Made by a program: the position numbers and the translations under genes. Below are positions 39,201-50,800 of a DNA stretch of 64,000 bases, one piece after another. Positions within the stretch are counted from its first letter, which is position 1; every line of letters begins with the position of its first letter. This stretch comes from Apostichopus japonicus (taxonomy: Eukaryota > Echinodermata > Holothuroidea > Aspidochirotida > Stichopodidae), in contig NC_092579.1 in the NCBI RefSeq assembly GCF_037975245.1, positions 27,949,666 through 28,013,665 on the forward strand. The letters run 5' to 3'. Below the pieces are notes generated by a model. The model did not search any database. It had not been told where the DNA came from and saw only the letters and a program-made list of their open reading frames with translations.

Positions 39201-42200
39201 TTCATAGTGAGGAATTTGTTCTGCTGCTTGCAGTAGCTAATTAGAATACAACAGTGTGCCCATCCTTAGACTTGCGCTGGTCGGTGTTTATGTGGAAGTG
39301 TCGAGATCAAGTAACCGGAGATTGTGATTGCCCATGTGGGGTTAGATCCTCCTTGCATTCTCCAATGTGAACAAGGCTTCAGGTGCAACACAAAACTCAA
39401 TGTGAACACAAGACTATTATGGCCTCGAAAAATGAATTTACAAATTTGTCACAGACAAATGTTGTTGAATGTCATTAAAGGGTACTCTGTTACTCATATG
39501 AAGTTAAAACGAAGCTGTTTTGGTTTAGTTATTACAATTTGAAAAACAAATTGATTAACATTGAAGCCTGCAATGGAGGTCGTCGTCCCTGATGCCTTAC
39601 AGGAGCAACTAATTCATTTCTCTTGATTTTTGTATCGAGACGAAAATTCTGTCTAATTTCATCCTCTAACTGGGAATTATTAATTATGATGATTCTTGCA
39701 AACAGGCTTGTAAAGTCTTTTACACTTCAAAGACTAGGCACATGTAGTTTTCAACTATGTAAATTACGACAGTACCAATTAAAGTTCTTAGTTGACTGAA
39801 GGGTCGTTTTTGTTTTGATAATCCCGTGGATAACAACACCATTCTACTCATCGCACAATATTATTTGAAAACATCAGCCCTGTTCAAGTATTCCATTTAC
39901 ACAAAGTATTCCATGGTTTGGAATATCAAACAAATAATAATAAGAATTACCTCATAATATTTGGACAGGTCTGTCTCAAGTTTCTCATACTCATCCATGA
40001 AAGCTGGCCTGTGGTAAATATCAAAATGAAAGATTTCGGTCACTTTAGCACTTATTAATCTCCAGTGTTAAGTCTATAATTAAGTGAAGGCTAGGTGGAC
40101 TAATGAAATGTCAGAAGAATACATTCAAGTTGTTATGCAAAGTGAAACACAATGTCCAAGGTGGGACAGAATACAGAGTCATAAGAAGTCACTTAATTTT
40201 TAACGTCAATACGAGTCATCGTTAGTGATGTCCTGACTGGACATGCGTCATTGACTCAAAATGACTCTCCTATCTCAAAACATAAAAGTTGAGAAACCTG
40301 TTTCTGCCACTCTTCTTTCCGCTGTTTCGTGACACATTAAAAAAAAAACTGGAAGACAGATTGGCTCTCTCTGATATCTCTTTGCTTAAGCTAATGAAAT
40401 GTTTAAATACCTCACAGACTGTAGAGTCTGTAATCTTTTCTGATTTCTCTCCAACTCGGACTTCTTCTTCTCAATCTTGGCCTCTAGATTGGCTTCGTCT
40501 GAAGCTACGTTCTCCAGCATCTTCTGAGTCTTGTCGATGTTCTGCTCCACTGCCTTGATACTGCCTCTCAGACCTTTCTCGATTTCGTTTATTTCCAGCG
40601 GTCTGTTGATCGCAGTTGTCCGGATTTCCTGCAGAATCACGGCGAACAGAAAAGTGTGTAGGCATTGTCCCATGAGGTGGTTAAACATGAGAGTGCAGTT
40701 GTCATGTAGAGACAGGTAAGTTTGGAGTAAAGTACATCATGTTTTACAGAGCGATTGCAAACTCATATTTAAAGTGAGAACTGAGAAATAATTGCTAACA
40801 GATGCCCAGTTAGCACATTTTTGGACCCTCACAATAGCTACAGTCATTGACCAGGGTCCAATCAGACAACAGTATTAAAGATGAGGAAAAAATAGTTGCC
40901 AAGGTGATAACGCTTGCAATTTTGCAAACGTGTTCATCTCAATATGTACAACAAGATATTGAAATACTGTAAGGCTTGACAGCAGGCAAAGAGCATTTTC
41001 GTTTCTGCTGCCAGACCTCTGGAGTCATTCTTGAAAAATTGGAATTGCTTTAAAATTCCCTCAATTTCGCATTGTATAGAATCATTAATCATACCAATGT
41101 GTTGGTTTTATGCAGGTCTAATCTTTAAAGAAAGTTCTAAAAATCACTGGAAATCTCAGTCAAATCAATCTTTTATCATAAAGTCTACACAAGGCACTGT
41201 GTTTGTCATTACTGAACTATCAATGTAAGGTGTTATCTAGCTGAATTTGTTCTGGTGATTCTGTGTCATTTTGTTATCTCCTTTGAAACTGATGATCTGT
41301 GCACGGAATAAATTCTTAACAAACATGCCTCAAATATTAAACATCCACCTGCAATTCCTCACAATACCTATTTTGACAGATAGACTATAACATGAAAGTA
41401 TTTGAAACCCTACAGTAGGATGGATATTCTATGGCAATGCTGCTCTAGATATCTCTCTAGTATAGGAGTGGGCAACCTACGGCCCGCGGGCCACATGCGG
41501 CCCGCTAGTGATTTTTTTGCAGCCTGTGAGATGTCTCCAGAAAAAGAAGAAAAAGTCAATCTATTTTACATCATCACAAAGAACAAGCTAGCTGCTTAGA
41601 ATTTATCGGCACTAATGATGCTGTCAGGTAGGCCTATTATCCCCATTAATTATCATCTGTACTGTATTGACAATATGTTTTTGTGAATACAGACTGAGTA
41701 CACACACCAATTGCTTGAAAGTCCTCGGAATCAAAGGTTTGAAATCAACAGCAGGTCATTGGTTAGGTGCAGCCCAGTCAATTTTTCACTCCTTATATCT
41801 GGCCCATTCATTCAAAAAGGTTGCCCACCCCTGCTCTAGCATATTAAGGAGACAAGATCATATACTGTAATATTTTGTAAACATTTTCTGTCGATCAAAG
41901 AAAATAATTGAAATATCATATGGATGAAAAGGAAAAAAAGGAGACAAGATAAATATCATCTTACCCTGAGTTCAACTTCTTTGCCAAGGAGGTCATAGAG
42001 ACTTGCTCCCTTTGAAGTGATCAGTGATGCTAGCTGTCTAGAGGATTTCAAGTCTGAAATCTGTCACATGACAAAAAAGGAAAGGATGTTAAAGAACAAC
42101 CTACTACTGTTATGTATGTCCCAAACGCTACACCATAGAATTTGAATTATATGCATTTATGATTACTGTTGAGCGCCCTCACTCCTGTATCAACAAGATG

Positions 42201-45200
42201 ACGTAGATTGAAGAATTAGTTCCTCTGAAATAAATCGATAGCAATCCACCTCGTTATGATGTCATTTCTCTAAAGACATAAAACTAACTTAATGGCATAT
42301 TCAAATTACGTATGGAATAGAAATATGATCAAACTTGACACAATATGTGTATGATTGCAATTTACATGTACGTGTGACTTCCAGGGACTGTTTAACCCAA
42401 ACTTCTCCTATAATTCTTGGACGTTATGTAATGATCATATATATGGTGAAGGTGATGCACAAACTTACTTTTCCAAACAGATAATAAAATGTTGTTGATG
42501 GACATTAAAGTGATTCAGTCTTCTTTTCTTTAATGTTTATCACATTTTTTTAAAAGAAGTAAATGGGAAATAGCTTAACTTGGTGGGTCATGCAGACTTC
42601 AAAAGGAACAATGAAGTGCAATAATTTAAACCATTTGCAAAACAAACTTTCTGAGGAAACTGAAGGTGTCCATTTTGTGTTTAACGGCTACACATTTAGT
42701 GTAAGAGGGGTGATGAATCTTCTACTGTACTAAACCATAGCACTTAAAAGTGGCTGAATCATACATTGAACTATAGAGCTTGTTTGCTTGTAAATGTTTG
42801 TATAAGTGTCTGTGAGGAAGGGGGAAGGGGGAAGGGAAAGGGGTGGGGTGTGCTGGAGAGTGCAGTAGTTACTAACCTTAGATGAGAGATCAAATGACAA
42901 TGAGCTTGCATTACTATTAGCTTCTTCCTCTCCATCTTTACTGGTAGTGTTGGTCTTCATTGCATTATACAGGACAGAGGTCACTTTGATAAGTTCCTTC
43001 ACGGCGTAACCATCAGCTTGGTAGAGTCGTTTGGTGTTCAGCTTAATGTGGGCCTTTGTTGCCTGAAATAAAAATCAATCTAGTTTGTAAATCAACCCGG
43101 ATATATATATGATAAAAATGAAGTTAAAAAAAGGCTGTACCTTGTTGCACTTGTGTATCAATTTGGTTAAAGTTGTACAGACAGTATGTTGCTGTATGCT
43201 AAATCAGTCATTGCAAAGCCAGGAAAGCAGATTAGTTAATACTGGTACCAAAACACAATAAATCAGTAAGAGCTAAGGTGATAGGATTTGGGTATCTTTA
43301 GGGGGAAATGAGTCAATGTTAAAAAAATCAATGTTAAACAAATACTGTGAAAGGCTTGTATAATTAGCAATTAAGTTTCCTTTGGAATGTTGAAATGTTG
43401 AAAGACATAAACAAGGGACAACCAAAACAGTGTGTGGTCATTAATGAATGCAAGGGAGTCACTTCCCTAAAGTTATAAAAACCTACTTAGTCTACTCAGG
43501 TAGAAAGCCACACAAATAATTAATTTCTCACCATGAACTGCGCTACTGACTTGATGAAAATCACTCGGTCTTGTTCAGTGTCAGTATCAGTTGGAATGTC
43601 AGAATTTGGGTCATATCTGGAGGAAGATGAAGCAGAGGATAAGGGTTTCGAATTATGTATTTACCCTTCTACTAAGCAACAGAGAAGAAAACAAAACAAA
43701 ACACACATCTGCATTTCACAAAGTTTGATCTCTTTCTACTTGGTTTGGACACTGTAAAATCCCATCAGATAGTTGGCAAGGCAAGGTTTACATTTTTCCC
43801 CTTTATTTGCAACAATACTATGGTGATTTGCATACATTATACAGGGTATTTGCATAATGCACACTAGGGCTGTGTCATTCCGGTTAATTCACTAACCGGT
43901 TAACCGTTTCTATTAACCGAACGGTTAACGTTTAAACGTAACCCGTGTTGTTGCCTCAAAATAAGAGCCGAATATCAGAGTTATATAGCTCAGATTATAA
44001 TTCCGAAAGAGCGCCACCACTTTTGATGCGGAAGTACATTCTCAAAATAGCGCTGCAAGTATCGTCTTTTCGTAACGCGTATGTCAAGAATTTGGTTGTA
44101 TTTGCTTAGTTTTGACGATCGTTGCATTGAAAAAGACGAATCGCGCGTTTTCATGAAGTTTTAAACAGATTTTTGTTTCTCTTTCAGTTCATCGGTAACT
44201 GTTACAGAGATATTTGAAGCAAATATTTCTTCGTTAATTGCGTAGCCCCTACTGTAACAGCGCAGGCATTGTATGGCAGCAATAAGCCTAATATTACTAG
44301 GCCTACTTAATATTGGCATTGTGTATTGAAGTTAGCGATCATATGGAGTGTTAAACTACAAGGCTTTCACCAGCTAGGCCAAGGTTAGGAAAGTTGGTTG
44401 TTAGGAAGCGATTACTACTTAAGTGTACGGTAGTAGGGCTAGGCCTACGCAATTACAAGTACAACAATGGGTCACAGATATATTGAATTTGTGCATTGTG
44501 GCGGGGTAGGCAGAGGGTTGGGGGAAGTGTGGAAAACATTGTAAAATTTCCCGCGAATACCCTGTCGATTTCCCGCCGGAGTTCGCGCAGCAAACACAAT
44601 TAGCACGCGTAGCATAATGGCGTGGGGTAGTCCCCCGGTGGGGTCATGTGGTGGAACCCCTTGTGGGGGTCCAGGGTAACGTTAACGCCCCGGAAAATTT
44701 GGCGCGTCTGTCGATAAAATATTCGCAGCTGTGGATGCAAAATACTGACAACTTTTTTAATTTAAATTGTCACGAAACTGATGAAAATTTTGAAATGACA
44801 AGTTAGAATAGCCATATTTTGTTATAAAATGAAAAGAGATCTATCTGTCTTACAATCATTAAAAAGTTTAACTTAAAAAAAAACATGCGATTTTATGAAA
44901 CAACGTTCGGCAAAGCCCCATTCCTAGACTGCCTAACAATAGCTTGCACTATACTACAACTACGGTAGGCTACATTTTCCAAGGTACCATGCCAAACAAC
45001 TGTGAGCCCATCCCCTGTCTAACACCTGTTGTTAACAAATTTTTTTGGCATGTTGCCAAGGAACGTTTCATGGTCTAGAATTAATAAGGTCAGTCAGTAA
45101 AGGTTCGGTTAAGTTATGAGAATTATTATCTTAGACGTTTAAGAAAAGTAGGTAAAATATGATCCCCGTAACAGCTAGGTAAGTAAAACAGGCAACTGAC

Positions 45201-47292
45201 TCCTCCGCATGAACAAAACAATCTATTCCACATGATACATGAAAGTAAACCTTGTAATCACATGTTTAAGGCCACTTGGCACGATTAACTAAATGCTTAA
45301 TATTGTTTCCATGTTCTTGTAGAAAACGTAGACTTCGCAATATACAATTAGTTGTGTTTTTGTAGTTACGTGAGATCCGTAACCGACGAGGTGGTTAGGC
45401 TATTTGCTATACACTAAACTATGGTAGGATATTATTTTCTCCGTAATTTTGGAAATTCTAGAAAATACTTTTTCGCCGCTTAACACCAGATGTGTTCTTA
45501 CGTTTTATTAATAATTGGGTGTACTAGAGCCTGGTTTACATGACATTAGTTGCATTTAGCACGATATGCCAGTTTCGCGTGAATTTTTCGAAAGTTTTTT
45601 GCTCGATCTTTCGTAAAATTTGAAAGGTGTACCAACTTACTTTTCGTACACAACTGGTTATTTCTCTACTGATTTTCAGAGTTTTTTTTACAGTCAAGTG
45701 TATACGTTGTGCATTGAGTATAAACATATCGCGAATGCAAGAAAACGATGCGGGGATTTCCAGCAGACAAATGTTTTCTTTGTGGGATTACTGAGTCTGT
45801 TGAATGGAATCCCGCACCTTAGAGGGAACACTGAACTGAAATAACATCATAATAAAGAAAACGTTTACTGCTTAAATACAATATAAATTTGAAAGGATTA
45901 GATGCAGACTCGCCACGTTGTCGAACGGGGTAACAATAGGCGCTTCACGGGTCGCATACCGCTTGATAATCCCTTCAATCGTACCGTCAATCTTAAAAAT
46001 CTTTTGTATGGATGCGTGATAAAGTTTGCAATTGTTACATGATTTTCGGCAAGCAAATGTTGCGGTCTATTTCGGGAATAAAGTGATGTGAAGACGCGCC
46101 GTTGCGACTGCGTAATTGGCATTACAAAAACGGTTAAACTTATACGATGTACGGCGGACGTTTATCCGGCCGTTCGGTCGGTTAACCGGTTAACCGTTTA
46201 ACCGTTACAGCCCTAATGCACACCAGTGTTTTGGGTGACAGGTTTTGCAAAATTTAATATTTCATGATTCAGAAGCCTGCACTATTTTTACTTCAAAGCA
46301 GTGTAATTCAAAATGTTCTCACCTTTGAACCAACCAGATTAAAACTTCTGCTACAAGAGAAAAATTTGGGGTTCGGAAATTCTCCATTGATATGAGACGA
46401 GGGTACCCCAACGCCCTCATCATTTCTGTGAAATCTGAAGGGAAAAAAGGAGTATTGCTTATTTGTTTGAAATCTCAATCACTCTAGAGCATATATATAT
46501 ATATATCCTTACAATGATACAAGAAACCCAATTCTAATAGAAATTTGCTGAACCTTAAATTAAAATATGACAAAGGGGAAAAAAGCATGTGGCATTGTAT
46601 ACCACACTAGTTTAGGGTCTCAAAACAGCAAATTTCAAGCTACAATTGATATGCTGTCAACTATTTTGTGTAACTCAAATGCTGTTCACAACACAGGTTA
46701 AAATGGGTGTGTCTTTTATCCTAAGTTTATAGAAAATAGTTTTCCAGATTCTAGGCTTACACCTGACAATGAATCTTTATCATTTGCATTTGTGTTTGAC
46801 TAGCAGTCAGTGTCACATTTTCCCTGATTCACTGACATTTTGACCCAAAAAGAAATTGATGGTTTGTGTTATTGAGCCCTTGGGTTACTGTAGCATTTGC
46901 AACAGCCTGGGCCCAACATTATGCAAGGGTGTAATAGGCCTATTGCTTAATACTAGCAGTATAACCTGCAACTCTTGAATCTCACATATTAATACCAGAA
47001 GTCCCTACAGAAAGCAATGTATTGTCATTCCCAAAAAGCCATGTATGAGTGAGTTTCGGGGTATTCTGCAATTGCTCCGATATATTATGATTCTGCTAGT
47101 AGTAGTACTAGCCTATGCCTTGTGACTATTACACTTTACAATGTGTACGAAAATAAAGGCCTATGCCACGGTATACAGAATACGATAACTACCGGTTCCA
47201 CGACGAATTCATAACAACGTAAGTAAGTCATCGAAAACGAAACAATTTAACTTTCTAAATGGATTCTTACTTCTTAGATCTCTGTAAGACAT
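36208..47292 (-). CDS. CLUAP1: Clusterin-associated protein 1 / intraflagellar transport protein 38
   Basis: CLUAP1 (IFT38) is a peripheral IFT-B subunit needed for cilium assembly. There are eleven exons: 47271-47292, 46323-46434, 43532-43616, 42877-43062, 41965-42060, 40411-40628, 39951-40008, 38515-38598, 38056-38269, 37210-37271 and 36208-36369. Together they total 1299 nt, or 432 aa; the human protein is about 413. All joins keep frame. The N-terminal calponin-homology-like domain (~1-150) begins [20 protein letters not shown] and includes [18 protein letters not shown] coiled coil follows (~165-330; [20 protein letters not shown]), then an acidic tail ending DSDNDF exactly as in vertebrates. 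The start ATG has A at -3. An X-box-like site lies ~170 bp upstream. Intron 2 holds a 2.35-kb element and intron 5 a hAT-like element. Confidence 0.97.
41463..41833. mobile_element. hAT-like MITE in CLUAP1 intron 5
   Basis: Terminal inverted repeats are GGAGTGGGCAACCT and AGGTTGCCCACCCCTG. The target duplication is CTCTAGTA/CTCTAGCA (41455-41462 and 41834-41841, one mismatch). GC-rich GGCCCGCGGGCC subterminal sequence is present. The element is 371 bp with no ORF of note. Confidence 0.85.
43865..46215. mobile_element. 2.35-kb non-autonomous hAT-like element in CLUAP1 intron 2
   Basis: Ends TAGGGCTGT/ACAGCCCTA are flanked by a perfect 8-bp duplication ATGCACAC (43857-43864 and 46216-46223). 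Both subterminal regions carry clustered copies of AACCGGTTAACCG and similar palindromic motifs. ORFs inside are under 80 codons and look random, so no transposase remains. Base composition and palindromic subterminal motifs differ from the surrounding intron. Confidence 0.85.
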
Positions 47293-47840
47293 CTTCACCG
47301 TTTAAAGATCTAGATGTAGAGTATTTTTTCCTGAAATTCTCCAATTAATTCAACTGTTTTCTTCAGACTCGCTGGATGAGTGCTGTCTGCTGGGTGAGAG
47401 GATCAAAAACTACACAGATCGGAATGTAGAATTGTTAACCTTTGACCCGAATTAGTTTACGTTTCCGAGGTAACGCAATACGCAATATTTCCAAGGGTTG
47501 ATTGGTGTGGCAGCTCATAATAATGTTATGATACACCATTTACAGAATAAGTAATTGAAATTGAAATTAAACTTCCATACATTCTTGTTGGTTTTAAGAG
47601 ATTTGCTATTTGCCAGGGTTTTTGTAGATCACCAAGTCCTGTCATTTCAGCGCAGTTCACAATCACGGCAGCCACATTTGCGGAACTGCTTGTGTCATTA
47701 CGTAAGTACAAGGCGATCCACTGTTCTGTGCCTGTGAAATGATTTTACGTTCTCTACCTAGGCCCATACCAAGTATCATCACCAAATGACAATAATATGG
47801 TTCTCCTACTGCCTACAGGTAAATAAATAACATTGGAGCC
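47293..47840. promoter_or_regulatory. Head-to-head promoter region between CLUAP1 and TEX47
   Basis: The two start codons are 549 bp apart and divergent. A probable TEX47 5' UTR intron runs from a GTAAGT donor at 47702 to the CTGCCTACAG acceptor ending about 47820, 21 nt before its ATG. No TATA box is evident near either end. Confidence 0.6.
47461..47474 (-). promoter_or_regulatory. RFX X-box-like site
   Basis: Minus-strand reading GTTACC-TC-GGAAAC fits the X-box consensus GYNRCC-N(1-3)-RRNAAC at every position. It lies ~170 bp upstream of the CLUAP1 ATG, within the usual distance for ciliary genes. Function is inferred. Confidence 0.55.
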
Positions 47841-50800
47841 ATGATGGGCGACCTTCATGACGAAGAAGACTCTGTTTACGGAAACACACGACTAAATCTT
47901 CTTCAAATCATCGAAGACAGGAACAGAACTTTGAACAAGGTAAAAAGTAAAGCCTACAGCCCATCCTAACCAGAATGTTGAGTGTTCAGTTAGCTTAAGT
48001 TACTGTGGTGTATAAAGAGAAGTGTAACGTACGTTAGGCCTTTTTACCCGCATGCAACTGTATAATATTTACTAGGCCTGGTGATCGAGTGATGCGATGG
48101 GGTTAATTAACATTAAATAATATTGCTAACAATTATGACTTAACCTAGCCCCATGGAAGCGAACATAACGTAATCATTGAAATGTTGCTGTATTTCATAT
48201 TTGGCAGCTATAGCCAATGAAAAGTGGTGCATCAATCACTATTTGCCTGGTAGTGGTATTAGTTATTTAACAAATCAGTATAAAGTCATACCTGCCAACT
48301 CTCATTGTTATATTTATCATCTCGATCATGCCCTCTTATGGTGGTATCTCCAAAATCTAGCATATGCCATTTTCTGAAATCTGTAAAGAATATACATTTA
48401 AAAAAAACATATTTATATGAAGTTATGGATATTTTTGTATCCTAATTATGAAAGCACAAACAAAAAATTTGACAAAGTCACAGAAACCTGCCAAGGAATA
48501 CAATTCTGATACAAATAACTTGTTAGAAATTTAATACAAGAATATTTTGTAAAATCTCCACAATTTTTGCATTAATCTCCAGGTTTTAGTTGGAAATCTG
48601 GCAGGTCTGTACAACTTTGAGTAAGATATTAATGCTAGTTGGGCCCAGCCTACATCTATTTCCAGAACTGTCAGCCCTCTGCTATGCTATTAATGTAATA
48701 CATTTCTTTTCTTTCTTCTCATCAGAAATCATTATTACATCGTCTGGTTTACGTTGCCAAACTACATGAAAACCTTCATGACAAGAGGGATCTTGGAAGT
48801 AAGTATCACATATGTTCCAGATTTGGGTAAACAAGGCCTAAATATTGCAACTCATCCACAGACTACTGTATATAAAAAATTTCCATAGATCAATCTTTCA
48901 CTTTCAAAAAAAATTAAGAAAGAGAAGAAGTCATTTTTAGTTACAATGGCAACGTACTGCTGATTTGCATGTTCATAGCCTAAGTACTGCTTTTTTTTCG
49001 CCCTTTTTTTATGAAGAACATAATTTATAAAGAAACATAAATTTCTTCCTATCCTAGCATTGTTGAGACAGACATCAGATCTTTGATTTAAAAAAAAAAA
49101 ATTAAAAACAGATCAAGAAAGACAGCAAAATCAACATATCAACTGTATTGATTACCACCCAGCAACTGATTATTTCAAGTTCATGCCTTTAGGCAAAAGG
49201 ATGCATACTTTTAAGGGTTCGAAAAGAATTACTGACAGTTTTTATCCTTCTGCTGTGAAGATATTCAATGCGCACCAAAACCGTTAAACAATTTTATACT
49301 TTGTGGACTTAACATTGGATATGAGGGCATTTATATATTTTTGTACACTTTAATATTTTGTAGGTACATTTTATATTTTGTTCATCTTTATATTATATAG
49401 GAACGTTTTCATATCTATGTATATTATAATACATCTTTGTTTTGAGCTCTTGTTATCAACCAATTTCCATTGTATATTTATATGATTGGCTGAATAAATA
49501 TCTATCTATTCTCTTACATAGGCCACTATGAGAAGAAATTCAAACAATGGCAGAATCATTTCCAGGGAGAAGGTGCAACAGGGATGCTTCTAGTCTATCC
49601 AAATCATTTCATCCATCTTGTTGAGGTAAGAGTTCCATAAATAACGGGAACAAATTATTGACATTCTACGTGTCTTTGCATATTGTAGCAAAGAACCAAC
49701 TATTGAATATATTGTTTCATTTATAAAATGTAGCAATGTTTTCAAGGGTTATAGCTGCTCAGTATTAAGGAAGTATCTAAATTGTTTTCAAACTCATTTT
49801 CTTTGCCATTGACCTTTCAATTTTGTAAAAACAGGAACTATTAATCTTTCTCATTCACATTGTGTAGTGAACACATACAACTGTCACATGTAGAAACCCT
49901 TATTTATTAAACGTACAGTACCTTGTCAATCCAATGCATCATAGAGCATGCGTGCGTGCCTAAGAAAAATTGATTCATGCAACAATATGTTTGTTGATGT
50001 TCAACCCAAGTATCTTGTAGAAAACCTGATGCAATAACCAATACTTACATCACCCACTCTCTAGCCCATCATTAAAATTATTATTTTCAAAGCCACATCA
50101 TAGATCATATAAGTATCATAAATACCTCCTTTGTATCTCAGAGGAACTTTAAATGTTCACATATACTTTTGTGGAACACAACCTTAATTTGTAGCTAATG
50201 AATGATGTTCCTTTAAAGGTTATCCAATTACTAATTGCATTTGTACCTCATATTATGTAATATCAAGATAAAGTTCATCAGAGTGTTTGCAGAAATGTTT
50301 GGTTACACTTTTGTGTTGCCCTGTACTATCATTTTATCCAGACATGTACGGCCCACCGCACACTGGATGACTGATCCAGACCCAATTCGAGCCAACCTCC
50401 TTTACATGGAAATCTTTAATCGTGAATACTAATAGTCTTATGACTGACCCCTCGGACACCGCCCGACTGATCAGCGCTTGTTTACGTAACATGCAAATTG
50501 ATTAACCAGTGATTGGGTTATATTTATGAATACTGTACATTTTCAGTGGTTAACCCTCTCACAATCCATGTCTGCCAGTCGTGAAAAACGTTACAGGTTC
50601 AGTTTTCCCGAATTAAAACTGGTAAATTATGATCAGTTTATAGTCTTATTAGAAAAACCACTCCCCTACTCCACGATCTGCCACATAGCGGCAATTGACT
50701 TGCATCGAGTCGCAATCAGTTGTGTAGTTGGCGGACTTTATGACCTAATATGGAGCTTCCATTTTTTCTTTCAGTCGTCAACAGAGATGCTTTGGTCGGT

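Noticed and set aside
50526-50774. Open frame extending upstream of TEX47 exon 4
   Set aside because: A clear TTTCTTTCAG acceptor at 50774 and in-phase joining from exon 3 show this part is intron.
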